Positions 6,496-15,800 of a DNA stretch of 28,836 nucleotides are shown piece after piece. Location: the IMG/VR virus record IMGVR_UViG_3300047481_001404, positions 1 to 28,836 of that record; one strand, 5' to 3'. The DNA comes from a virus. Below the pieces are notes generated by a model. The model did no database searches. It had not been told where the DNA came from and worked only from the letters and a program-made list of their open reading frames with translations. The position numbers were made by a program, and so were the translations under genes. Positions within the stretch are counted from its first letter, which is position 1. Each line of letters begins with the position of its first letter.

Positions 6496-7931
6496 TGAGT
6501 TCATTTTTTTACTCAGGGCAAATACGTAGGTTCTTACAACAGTTTATAAGAGTTATGAGTAACTTTGAAATAGAACTGGGGAAAAGTTCTGCAGGGATTA
6601 GTACTTTGTTAAGAGTGCCAGTTTACTATGGAGATAGTAGCAGACAGGTAGCTAGTATATTAAAACAAAATAGTGAAAATGCCCTTAGCAGTGTGCCTGC
6701 ATTGAGCGTGTATATTTCTGATTTAAAATACGATAGGACTAGAGTCCAAGAACCATACCATGTAAGCAAAATGCAAATTAGAGAACGTGCATATGATCCA
6801 CAAACCGGACAATATTCAGAATATCAAGGCGATATGCTTAGTGTTGAAAGAATGATGCCAGTTCCTTATTTGCTCACGGTAAAATTAGATATGTGGACCA
6901 GTAACACCGATCAAAAGTTACAATTATTTGAACAAATTGCTCCTCTTTTCAATCCCAGCATGGAATTACAAAGTACTGATAGTTATGTTGATTGGACTAG
7001 TCTTAGTTATATTACTTTAATAGACAGCATATTTTCCAGTCGTACAGTGCCGGTAGGTACAGAAGAACCAATTGACGTGCATACTTTTGTATTTGAGTTA
7101 CCAATTTGGATCAGCTTACCAGCAAGAGTTAAAAAACAAGGAGTTATACAAAAAATTATTGCCAGTGTATATGATGCCGAAGGCAGCATAGATCACGAAA
7201 CTAATAATTTCGATCTGGGTGCCACGCAGATTATGACCAAAAAAATATTTACGCCAATTGATCTTAATATTGTCTATACAGGTAATACAATAAAGTTGTA
7301 CCTGAGTGAGAATGAAATTGAATTTAATGATAATATAGATCCACCACTGAGACCAGGTGATTGGCATGTTGCTATACAAAGTTTTGGTGAGCTAGCAGGG
7401 GCTAGCCCTAACACTGAGTTATTGACCAATGGGTTAAGTCAAATTAGATTAGAAAATGACAATATTACAATTGTAGGCACAGTTGCTTATCATCCAGTTG
7501 ATAGAAGTTTGTTAATTTTTAACGTTGATATCGACACATTACCTGTGAATACTCTGGTGCCAGTTAATGCCATAATTGATCCTTATAATGTTACTATTGA
7601 TAGTAATTTAACATTTCCATTGATTGGCACACGATATTTAATTATCAATCCAATTGGTCATCCTGATAACGATGACACAGATCCCTACAGTGTAGATGGT
7701 CCCGAGCTTTGGAACAGATTGAATCAACCACAACTTATTGCTAGGGCTAATGACATAATAGAATTTGATGGTAACAAATGGTTCGTAGCCTTTGACAGTG
7801 CTACATCAATTAGTGTAGAATATGTAACAAACTTGACCACTGGTACTCAATATAAATGGAAAAATCAACAATGGAACAAGAGCGTAGAGGGCCGCTACGG
7901 AGTAGGGGCTTGGAGTTTCGTGCCAAATTAA
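6495..7931 (+). CDS. gp15: Tail sheath stabiliser / tail completion protein, gp15-like, C-terminally extended
   Basis: The N-terminal part (about 1-225) has the features of T4-like gp15: an S-F-F-Y-S-G-Q-I-R-R start, VPVYYGD at about 43-49, a long ISDLKYDRTRVQEPYH region, a MMPVPYLLTVKLDMWTSNTDQ strand-helix block at about 120-140 and LPIWISLPARVK near 205-215. In T4 gp15 (272 residues) caps the tail tube and sheath after tail assembly and connects to the gp13/gp14 neck. This protein is 478 residues; the extra part, about 230-478, is rich in beta-type sequence and Asn/Asp and may be a domain unique to larger marine phages. It is coupled to the gp14-like gene by TAATG. A weak AAGG precedes the start. 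Confidence 0.75.
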   Translation: MSSFFYSGQIRRFLQQFIRVMSNFEIELGKSSAGISTLLRVPVYYGDSSRQVASILKQNSENALSSVPALSVYISDLKYDRTRVQEPYHVSKMQIRERAYDPQTGQYSEYQGDMLSVERMMPVPYLLTVKLDMWTSNTDQKLQLFEQIAPLFNPSMELQSTDSYVDWTSLSYITLIDSIFSSRTVPVGTEEPIDVHTFVFELPIWISLPARVKKQGVIQKIIASVYDAEGSIDHETNNFDLGATQIMTKKIFTPIDLNIVYTGNTIKLYLSENEIEFNDNIDPPLRPGDWHVAIQSFGELAGASPNTELLTNGLSQIRLENDNITIVGTVAYHPVDRSLLIFNVDIDTLPVNTLVPVNAIIDPYNVTIDSNLTFPLIGTRYLIINPIGHPDNDDTDPYSVDGPELWNRLNQPQLIARANDIIEFDGNKWFVAFDSATSISVEYVTNLTTGTQYKWKNQQWNKSVEGRYGVGAWSFVPN

Positions 7932-8344
7932 CCGAAGGCGTCGGTGCTTTAATTTACTGCAAAAATACTGGAAGATATCTTTTTTTACTTCGAAGTAACG
8001 GCAGTTATGCTAATACATGGGGATTGCCTGGTGGTAAGTTAGATACCAATGAAGCAATGGACGTTGCTTTACTAAGAGAAATCCGTGAAGAACTAGATGG
8101 TTATATTAAAGACCCAGAACTTGTTCTAATAGAAAGATATGTAAGTAGTAATAAAAAATTTATTTACCATACTTACTTTATGTCGGTGGACAGCGAATTT
8201 GTTCCAGGATTAAATGAAGAACACGTCGGCTATGCATGGTTACCGTTATCGGTCGCACCAAAACCTTTGCATCCTGGACTAATTAGAACCTTAAACAATC
8301 AATCAGTAATGAATAAGTTAAAAAAAGCTGAGTCTAACTGTTAA
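7910..8344 (+). CDS. Nudix hydrolase
   Basis: The Nudix box is clear: GGKLDTNEAMDVALLREIREEL gives G-x5-E-x7-R-E-I-x-E-E. The residue two after the last Glu is Asp where Gly is usual, followed by Gly. Nudix enzymes hydrolyse nucleoside diphosphates linked to another group (for example oxidised dNTPs, NADH, ADP-ribose or nucleotide sugars); the substrate cannot be told from the box. I prefer TTG at 7910, with GGAG at 7899-7902 exactly 7 nt upstream, giving 144 residues and a 22-nt overlap with gp15. The in-frame ATGs at 7856 and 7871 lack a ribosome site and would force a 61-76 nt overlap. It ends against the convergent methyltransferase gene, sharing TTAA at 8341-8344. Because a sugar cassette follows, a nucleotide-sugar substrate is possible but unproven. 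Confidence 0.85.
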   Translation: MEFRAKLTEGVGALIYCKNTGRYLFLLRSNGSYANTWGLPGGKLDTNEAMDVALLREIREELDGYIKDPELVLIERYVSSNKKFIYHTYFMSVDSEFVPGLNEEHVGYAWLPLSVAPKPLHPGLIRTLNNQSVMNKLKKAESNC

Positions 8345-8877
8345 ACTCTAATACCATAAAAATATAAATCATGCACGATTGTATTAGTGCTGAATTCAAA
8401 TTGCTTAAACTCACTCTCAAACTTACAAATCTTCCTAAAATCTTTCTCTGTTAAATTCTTATAATAGTCCCATCCTGCTGCCACAGTCAATGGTGAAACA
8501 CGCGGCTCACAACAACTGGTTCCATGTTCGGCTCTACCAACAGTGGCGCAACTAAAAATAATTAACCCACCAGGCTTACATAGTCGCAACATGTTAAGAA
8601 AAGTTTTTTCATAAAAAGGATCATGTTCAAAACATTCGCAACTTATCACACAATCAAATGTAGCAGTTGGCATATCATATTCATGCCCGAGGCCAACTAC
8701 ATCTACGCCTGGACCAGTGGCAATATCCAATCCAATATATGCACAATTCGTAAATAAAGGCCTAACTGAACCGTTTATATCTAAACTTCCTATTTCTAAT
8801 ACAGTGCTTTTATCAAAGTATTTTGGATACTGTTTTTTTACGAAACTAACAAATTCTATTTGTTGCTTATGTGACAT
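8341..8877 (-). CDS. Class I SAM-dependent methyltransferase (Methyltransf_11-like)
   Basis: The 178-residue product has a standard class I fold order: motif I VLEIGSL (26-32), the acidic residue after beta-2 (D51 in YIGLDIATGPGVDVV), the FDCVIS strand (74-79) with CECFEHDPFY, and a post-motif LCKPGGLIIFS (99-109). Such enzymes move a methyl group from SAM to small molecules, lipids or sugars. It is the last gene of the minus-strand cassette and overlaps the upstream GT-A gene by 11 nt. Methylation of a sugar made by the neighbouring enzymes is the likely role by context. No substrate-specific motif is visible. Confidence 0.85.
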   Translation of the reverse strand: MSHKQQIEFVSFVKKQYPKYFDKSTVLEIGSLDINGSVRPLFTNCAYIGLDIATGPGVDVVGLGHEYDMPTATFDCVISCECFEHDPFYEKTFLNMLRLCKPGGLIIFSCATVGRAEHGTSCCEPRVSPLTVAAGWDYYKNLTEKDFRKICKFESEFKQFEFSTNTIVHDLYFYGIRV

Positions 8878-9676
8878 CTACTGCTGCCCACCTAGCCTGC
8901 CAATCAATATGTGGATCTCGTTCTAGTTCGCTTTGGACATGCAATGCTAAACTAGTTATGGGCACTAATCCTAATACACCACGCTGGGTCAACATATAAT
9001 TTAAGCTACGGTTTTCTAAATCTCGATCTTCTGAGGTTAGCTTTTCTAGCAAAACAAAAAACATATCATACAAATCCCAGTGTTGACTAAACTGCCTGTG
9101 ACTAGTGAAAAAGCTACAACTCATGTCATAGTATTGGATCCAATAGCGATGTTTGCCTACTATCACAGTTCTAGGTGTGGGTCGATTTCTATAAGGGCTT
9201 AGCCAAAGCCAACTGTCATTATATGGACTAATTACGCAATCTGATCCGGTTTCATTATGTACTTGATAAAACATAGATGCAGATTCTTCTAGGCAACTGG
9301 GTTCAAATAAGTAATCATCCTGTACTTGAAATACGAAATTTTGTCCTTGATCTTGCAGCCAAAGATAACATTGTCGTATACCTTGGCAAATACCACCGGG
9401 ATCAAGATTATAAATTTCAATATGAATATTTTCTTTTCTATCACGGGCAAGTTCTTGATCTAACCATGTCTGTAAATTATCACTAGAACGATCCATGACC
9501 AATCTCAAATAGTGTTCTGTGTCAGATCGTTGGGCCAGTTGATCAATTGATACTAATAAAGATTTTATACTTTTCTTACTTAATAAAGTTCTATCATCAC
9601 CGCAGTACCTAGGCTTACCTTCTCGGCTGGCTAAGTCGCATACTTGCATGGCATAGTGAAATTTTATTGTTGACAT
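8867..9676 (-). CDS. GT-A type glycosyltransferase (GT2-like)
   Basis: The 269-residue protein has glycosyltransferase A features: strand segments HYLRLVMDRSSD (55-66) and IHIEIYNLDPGG (84-95), a helix with GICQGIRQCYLWL, then the acidic metal and nucleotide site QVQDDYLFE (117-125), and a late LALHVQ with a possible metal-binding His. Residues 1-13 (IKFHYAMQVCD) look like the first beta strand rather than a signal peptide. It probably transfers a sugar from a nucleotide-sugar donor in the cytoplasm; donor and acceptor are unknown. Its ATG overlaps the end of the FkbM gene by 13 nt, so the pair is coupled. The family call rests on pattern and is less certain than the Asp-Asp motif itself. Confidence 0.7.
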   Translation of the reverse strand: MSTIKFHYAMQVCDLASREGKPRYCGDDRTLLSKKSIKSLLVSIDQLAQRSDTEHYLRLVMDRSSDNLQTWLDQELARDRKENIHIEIYNLDPGGICQGIRQCYLWLQDQGQNFVFQVQDDYLFEPSCLEESASMFYQVHNETGSDCVISPYNDSWLWLSPYRNRPTPRTVIVGKHRYWIQYYDMSCSFFTSHRQFSQHWDLYDMFFVLLEKLTSEDRDLENRSLNYMLTQRGVLGLVPITSLALHVQSELERDPHIDWQARWAAVDVT

Positions 9677-10419
9677 AAAATGTTGTTAGCTTGCCGTTCA
9701 AATCGATATCCAAACGGTGTAAGAAAACCCACTATATCTTCATAGATACTGCGTACATTATCACTGTGTTCAATATAGATAGCAGGAAGATATTTGGTAA
9801 TCACAACAGTACCACCTTGTAACACTTCAAGATCCATGCCTTCAACATCTATTTTAAGTAAATCTATTTGTTTAATATTATAGTATTCAACAAACCAATC
9901 TAGTGTTTTAACTTCAACCACAAAGCGTTGATCAGTAATGGGCAACTTTGCTCCAAGTAGACTGAATGTGCCAAAGTCTTGCGTAGAATAATAATCAGGT
10001 TCGTAGGCATTAATTCGTTGTTCCTGTCTACCTAATCCATAAGGAAAGGCTCGAACATTATAGTAATTGTTTAAAGCCATGTTACCACATAGCATATTAA
10101 ATACTTGTGGTTGTGGTTCAAAGCTGTAGATTTGACCCTGAGGATAAGTTCGTGCAAACCAAGTGCTAAATGTACCAATATTAGCACCAATATCAAATAT
10201 AACAGGATCTGGTCTTGTTATAGCACTCATACAGGCATGTGCTTCGATGGTATTTGAATTACCATGATCTAACAACCACTGACTGTGGCCTACACCTTCG
10301 CAGTTGTCAAATCTACTAACAATCATCATGCCATGATCTGTCTGTAGCAAGACATTACGGGAAACGCGATCTCTTATACTGTTAAGGTCACTGGTAAAAA
10401 AGTTTCTTGAAAAATCCAT
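9664..10419 (-). CDS. FkbM-family methyltransferase
   Basis: This 251-residue protein carries the FkbM signature: IFDIGANIGTFS (74-85, SAM-binding motif I), YSFEPQPQVFNML (98-110), and DLLKIDVEGMDLEVLQGG (186-203), the last being the diagnostic [LI]-K-[ILM]-D-[VT]-EG block. FkbM enzymes O-methylate sugars and natural products and are common next to glycosyltransferases in surface-polysaccharide and protein-glycosylation loci. Its ATG overlaps the stop of the upstream methyltransferase as TAATG. The family call is confident. O-methylation of a sugar made by this cassette is inference from context. Confidence 0.9.
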   Translation of the reverse strand: MDFSRNFFTSDLNSIRDRVSRNVLLQTDHGMMIVSRFDNCEGVGHSQWLLDHGNSNTIEAHACMSAITRPDPVIFDIGANIGTFSTWFARTYPQGQIYSFEPQPQVFNMLCGNMALNNYYNVRAFPYGLGRQEQRINAYEPDYYSTQDFGTFSLLGAKLPITDQRFVVEVKTLDWFVEYYNIKQIDLLKIDVEGMDLEVLQGGTVVITKYLPAIYIEHSDNVRSIYEDIVGFLTPFGYRFERQANNILCQQ

Positions 10420-11036
10420 TACTTTTTGTAGCCACGATACCAGTCAGTGTATCTGCCAGGTTTATGTACCCGAATCCAAAGGCTAACAGTTTCGCCCACA
10501 TTACTCATGGTATTAAAGTTAATATTGAGTTGTTTAGCACCAACCATGCCTTCGGCTTGTTGTTCACGCCAATAGCCTACCATAGTATAATCTTCGTTAT
10601 ATACTTCAAGATCTACGCCAAGGTAAAACCCATGAGTGCTATCGCTGAGTTTTTTGGCGATAGACTCAAAGTTGACCTTTTGGTCAAACATTTTCATGCT
10701 CTTAGCAGTGAGTGGGCGAACATGAGTAAAATCATCCCAAAATAAGTCACATCTATGGTGCGGGAAGTTAATAAACCATTCAGCTTGATCTTCACTGACT
10801 CGATACATTTCCTTAATGACCTGAGCAAAGACCCGGGGGCTTTGACCTAGGTGTTCTAATATATTGTCAGCATTGATTTTCTTAAAAAAGTTATCTTCGT
10901 AAGGCCAAGGGAATTGTTCAAAATCTAATACTTGGTCTGGGTTACAGCCAGCTTCGATATCAACATTCCAATGATCATCTAGTTTTTTAAAACCACAACC
11001 CATGTTAAGGTTACGGTGTTCGGGTGTTATATCCAT
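10419..11036 (-). CDS. Class I SAM-dependent methyltransferase-like protein
   Basis: Starting from ATG at 11036 the product has 205 residues. It has a SAM-site loop LNMGCG (10-15), an acidic residue after the next strand (NVDIEAG, 24-30), ADNILEHL (56-63) in the place of the usual D-x-[IV]-x-x-x-x-V-L-E-H segment, and a long C-terminal beta part that departs from the standard core. It resembles the small methyltransferases found beside glycosyltransferases in phage and bacterial surface loci. An in-frame TTG at 11045 could extend it by three residues; I prefer the ATG, which overlaps the sulfotransferase stop by 10 nt. The substrate is unknown. The C-terminal 100 residues contain no motif I recognise. 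Confidence 0.75.
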   Translation of the reverse strand: MDITPEHRNLNMGCGFKKLDDHWNVDIEAGCNPDQVLDFEQFPWPYEDNFFKKINADNILEHLGQSPRVFAQVIKEMYRVSEDQAEWFINFPHHRCDLFWDDFTHVRPLTAKSMKMFDQKVNFESIAKKLSDSTHGFYLGVDLEVYNEDYTMVGYWREQQAEGMVGAKQLNINFNTMSNVGETVSLWIRVHKPGRYTDWYRGYKK

Positions 11037-11830
11037 GGTGTCCAAAATATCTCTCTATTATATTGTTCAAACAAATCTAAACCAATGTATTTTACACAAT
11101 TTACAGTGGTCTTTTCAAGACTAGGTTTAAGGGTTAGGGCACTATCATACCCAGCAATTTGATCATTATAGTGTTCTGTCTGTTCGATCTTTTCAAAGTC
11201 ATGGTCGAATGGCGTCATTTCGAAAAACTCATATATGCGACGAGTTTGACTCTTTGGATTACTGCAATATCTATTATAATCGATAAACAACATACGATCA
11301 AGATATCCCATAGTAACAGCGTCTTTGATATTTCTATGACAAATACCTAATATACCTTCCGGGCCGGCAATATGATAAGCACGACTGGCAATGCTACTAC
11401 CACCTTTAAGGGAATGATCAACGCGACTATAGAATAACGGATTACGATTACGCATTCGTTCATAACTGGTTATGATCTCGGCAGGATTACGTACACATAC
11501 CAACATCTTGATTGGTCGTTCTAGAATTGATTCAATCAGTCCAATGTGACTAACCCAACCAAAGTCTCGATCAAATACTTTGGGCTTGTCGACATGATTA
11601 TAGTACCCATCCACTATACCACGCATTACGCCGAATTTGGCTGACTGATTTTTCAATACACAATTTTGTTCGATTGAGTCCCATGTACTAAGTGTATTAT
11701 CTAATACTCCATGTAACGAGCTTATGCTTTGACCATGGATTTCAGGATTTTGATTAAGAATAGCAGTGATTAAGTTACTACCTGACCTAGGAAGACCTGC
11801 TATAAAATTAAGTGTTTTCTGTTGTGTCAT
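11027..11830 (-). CDS. Sulfotransferase (PAPS-dependent, Sulfotransfer family)
   Basis: I start at ATG 11830 (MTQQKTLNFIAGLPRSGSN), giving 267 residues and a 23-nt overlap with the upstream glycosyltransferase gene; a more upstream in-frame ATG at 11986 would lie deep inside that gene. GLPRSGSN (12-19) is the 5'-phosphosulfate loop that binds PAPS, and VCVRNPAEIITSY (111-123) is the matching 3'-phosphate motif (R-N-P-x5-S). Enzymes of this family move a sulfuryl group to a hydroxyl or amine on carbohydrates, lipids or peptides. PAPS would come from the host. Flanking glycosyltransferases and methyltransferases suggest a sugar acceptor. Sulfotransferases are known in some marine phages but are uncommon. 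Confidence 0.88.
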   Translation of the reverse strand: MTQQKTLNFIAGLPRSGSNLITAILNQNPEIHGQSISSLHGVLDNTLSTWDSIEQNCVLKNQSAKFGVMRGIVDGYYNHVDKPKVFDRDFGWVSHIGLIESILERPIKMLVCVRNPAEIITSYERMRNRNPLFYSRVDHSLKGGSSIASRAYHIAGPEGILGICHRNIKDAVTMGYLDRMLFIDYNRYCSNPKSQTRRIYEFFEMTPFDHDFEKIEQTEHYNDQIAGYDSALTLKPSLEKTTVNCVKYIGLDLFEQYNREIFWTPWI

Positions 11831-12857
11831 TGTTTGAAAATCTCTTATTAAGTTCTTGATGTACTGTTTCGAAAGTATTATCCCATTCACCAAAAATGGT
11901 TTGTCTAAATACCCTAGTAGTTTCTGGGTACCATGGGCTGTGGTCTTGGCCATAAGCCCATACATGATAAGGTAATAATGGAACAATTACCCATGTTGGT
12001 TTACCCATTGCTGCTGCGAGATGTGCTATACTAGTACAGGATGTTATTACCAGGTCTAGGTTTTCTATACAGGCTGCGGTATCTTCCCAACTAATGATAA
12101 TATGTTGTAGATCATATATTTGCTCAGGAAGTTCTCTGGTATCTGTGTCTCGCTGTAGACTATAAAATTGTATGTGAGGATTTTTCTTATACAAATTAAT
12201 CAATGACTCAGGTGGAAAAATCCTAAACTGCTGGTGTTCGAATAATGGACTACCACTCCAGCGTATACCAACTTTAGGACGCTCAGATTTAATTAAGTTT
12301 TTCCAAATCTCTACACTGTCAAAATTAGCAAACAAATATGGTTCGCGTGGTAAAGTTTCAAATGTATGCCCAAATAACCAACTGCAACTGAATCCAGGAA
12401 TCCAAAAATCATGTGCAGTTTGAGGTACTTCGTCTAAAGTAATACATTTTTTTGTGCCTGGTATTCTATTGAATATACTGTGTAGACTTTTTTCAGCACA
12501 CAATATGGCATTGCCCCCACGACGCCAAACTTCAGTAGCAAATCTGGCATAGATAATCTGATCCCCAAAACCACATTCCATATTTAAAATTACAGTTCGA
12601 TCCTTGAGATCGGTTTTGCCATCCCAAATTGGTTTACTGGTATTGATTTTACCGGATCCATATACACTAAGATGTCTGCCGGCTTCGAGACACTGAAACC
12701 CTTCTTGTAAATTTCCTTGATTTATCAAAAACCAACCGCGATTGAATCTGGCTCTGAGGTCATTAGGGTCTTGTGCTTCCATTTCTTGTGCAAGACGCCA
12801 TCCTTCTTCGAATCGACCACGAATCATTAGATTTAATTGTTGATCAATTAAATGCAT
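11808..12857 (-). CDS. TPR-containing glycosyltransferase (heptosyltransferase/GT9-like)
   Basis: The 349-residue protein has one or two tetratricopeptide-like helical hairpins at the N-terminus (about 1-62: GRFEEGWRLAQEMEAQDPND, then GWFLINQGNLQEGFQCLEAG). These are followed by a GT-B domain of the ADP-heptose transferase type. Visible marks are ECGFGDQIIYARF (94-106), KVGIRWSGSP near 213, LDLVITSCTSIAHLAAAMGK (about 268-287), the donor-site region, then PTWVIVPLLPYHVWAYGQD and SPWYPETTRVFRQ. TPR plus GT9-like enzymes are common in marine phages and in protein-glycosylation loci, where the TPR can hold a peptide acceptor. AAGGAG lies about 8 nt before ATG, the best ribosome site in the cassette. 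It is 26 nt after the second RCC1 ORF, so it likely shares its transcript. Confidence 0.85.
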   Translation of the reverse strand: MHLIDQQLNLMIRGRFEEGWRLAQEMEAQDPNDLRARFNRGWFLINQGNLQEGFQCLEAGRHLSVYGSGKINTSKPIWDGKTDLKDRTVILNMECGFGDQIIYARFATEVWRRGGNAILCAEKSLHSIFNRIPGTKKCITLDEVPQTAHDFWIPGFSCSWLFGHTFETLPREPYLFANFDSVEIWKNLIKSERPKVGIRWSGSPLFEHQQFRIFPPESLINLYKKNPHIQFYSLQRDTDTRELPEQIYDLQHIIISWEDTAACIENLDLVITSCTSIAHLAAAMGKPTWVIVPLLPYHVWAYGQDHSPWYPETTRVFRQTIFGEWDNTFETVHQELNKRFSNNDTTENT

Positions 12858-12882
12858 CGATAACTCTCCTTGATAATGTTAC

Positions 12883-15800
12883 TTATGCTAGTCCGTAGCT
12901 GACAAATGAATTTCCACCCAATGCTACATTGCTCCAATTTGCACTGCCAATCTGTGTAGGACTAGATCTATTTTGGTTTATGCCTATTCCTAATTGCCCC
13001 CTGACATTGAGCCCCCATGAATACAGCTTGTCGTTGGAATTGATTGCAGCCGAATGACTGTTTCCTGCTGCTAGAGTTTTCCAGCTGCTGGCTCCAACTT
13101 GTACCGGGCTTGCACGAGAAACAGTGGTACCATCGCCTAACTGTCCAACATTATTCAAACCCCAAGTAAACAATAGATCACCGCTGTCTATGCCCATACT
13201 ATGGGCATTTCCAGCCGCTATTTTTTTCCATGACCCTGTGCCAATTTGAACAGGACTTGATCGTGTAGCCCCACCTTGACCCATGACAATTGGACTAAGT
13301 CGGTCAATAGTGGTACTATCCCCCAATTGGCCAAAATCATTTTCTCCCCAAGCATAAGATAACTGAGTAACCGAATCCCATCCTATGCCAGATTGGGGAT
13401 CGTCATTGGCAGTACTATCTTGTGATGAAAATTTTGAATAGGAATAAACTTCGTATTGTTTTGGCCATAACGAAGTAAAAGTAAACCTATCAATGTCATC
13501 ACCGGTACCTAGCTGTCCAAAATTATTTTTTCCTGCTACAAATACATTACCATCGTATGTATATGCAGTTTGATAAACACCTACTGTAACTTTAGTAAAA
13601 TTACCAGGACTACCTACCAGCACAGGAGAGTTAACTATAGAAGTGTTTGCAGTTGTTCCTACCTGTATAGGACTTAAACGATTTATACTACTACCTAGCC
13701 CTAGCTGTCCTGCATTGTTTAAACCCCAAGTATATAATAAATTATTAGTACCAATGGCAGATGTGTGTGTTCCGCCAGCTGATACCCTAGACCAATTTGA
13801 TGTTCCTACTTGCACAGGACTAACATAACTTAGTAAATAAGTACCACTGGTATTATCTATTCTAGCTTCGACCCGAACATGAGTAAGGTAACAAGATTCA
13901 TTGGTAATGGCTTCGTTTAGCCCGAATAAATGATCTACGGTGAGGTTTTCTTGTGTATGATCTATCCAACCAGTGTCGATTTCTACATATCCGTGAGAAC
14001 TAGTAGTACCAGTTTCTGGTGCATATGAATACCCTGTGTCAGTACCAGTGCTAGTAAATGATGCTTTCAATAAATTATTAATCGTTGTGGTAATAGATGC
14101 GTTAGTGTAGAGTTTAGTAAATGACAGGTAACGCACTCCGTCAATGTCTAATGTATTAGTTTCTCCGTCATGAGTATCAACAAAATGCCAATAGACTTGA
14201 TATCTGATTTGATTATGTACAGGTAAATTTTTTAGTGTTAGGATAAAATTAGTTGATGGTACATACCCATGCCCAGTGCCAGATCCTAGGAAACCAAAGT
14301 TATCCATAGACTGTGTAGTGGTGTTGCTCCAATTTGACACATAAGCGGCAGCATTTAATCCTTCATCATACTGATATACAGTTTCAACATATCTATCAGT
14401 GCCCAGTTGTCCTAGGCTATTTAGACCCCAGGCATACAATTTATTAGAACTGTTAATAGCAAAAGAATAATTGTCGCCTGCCGATATTGCAGTCCACGAG
14501 CTTGAACCGATTTGTACAGGACTAGACTTAGATACAGTAGTACTATCCCCTATCTGTCCGACAGAGTTCACACCCCAGGTAAACAATGTTCCGCCAGACC
14601 TAATAGCTGCATTATGACTCAGCCCAGCACTAACAGCAGTCCATGAACTATTACCAATTTGTATAGGACTAGACTTATTGGTAGTAGTACCGTCGCCGAT
14701 TTGACCAGAACTGTTTAATCCCCATGCAAATAGTGTTCCACTAGCATTAATTGCCACAGTATGACTAGCACCAGATGCTACTGCGGTCCATGAACTTGAT
14801 CCGATTTGCACAGGACTTGATTTATTTACTGTGGTGCCATCACCTAGCTGTCCTGCATTGTTTAACCCCCATGTATACATAGTTGAATTGGAGGTGATAG
14901 CAAAAGTATGAGTGCCCCCGGGATATACATTAGCGAAATCAGCAACAGCATCAATATTGGCAGTAAACGGATTAGATTCTGTAATTGAAATAGACCCCGT
15001 TTGTGTTAACACATAAGCACCAGCGGATTTATCTAATAGAGTAGAACCATTACAAGTTAAAAGTATAGTAGTACCCGAGCCAGCAACACCCAATGACGTT
15101 GTAGAAGGCGTAAAATTAGCAGTGTATAACTGATCTCCTTTAACTATTCTAAGGTTGCTCATGGATCCTAGAAAATAAATTGCTCCGCAAGCATCAAATC
15201 TTCCAATAAGCGGAGCACCAAAGTTTGCCGTTTGGGTTGAAAGATTTCTAGCGGTAGCCGTACTAATTATTCCACCCACAAACAAATTTATAGTAGTACT
15301 AGTGGAGGTAGTTGCATTTAATGTCATGGCTACATGAGTCCATGTGTTAGTACTAATATTGGCACCGGTGTGTCTGAACTGATCTTGAGTGCTGGTACTT
15401 GTGGTCCACCCGAATTCAACTTGACCAGTGGTCGAGGAGGTTCCTACAGCAACTAAATACCAACGACCGTTTCCAGCTACACAAGCATAAGTTGCCATAA
15501 TGACATTACTAACATTGTTAGTGAATGAAGTAAAATATACCCAAACTTCTACCGTCCAAGTTGTTCCAGCCCAACCTCCCATGGCTGTATTAAACGCCGC
15601 CGATGTACTTAAATAACCATCAGGACCAAACTTCCAACTTATGTTACTAGAGGTAGATAGTAACCCAACAATAGCTGGATTGGATTGATTACTTACTACT
15701 GCGGTTCCTAACTGACCAGAAGTGCCTAATCCCCAAGCATATAAATATCCGTCCTGTCGCTTGGCAAATGATGTATTACCTCGGGCTGCTATTAGAGTCC

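Noticed and set aside
11831-11986. Upstream ATG giving a 319-residue sulfotransferase
   Set aside because: The extra 52 residues lie in another frame of the glycosyltransferase gene. The P-loop normally sits close to the N-terminus, which fits ATG 11830.
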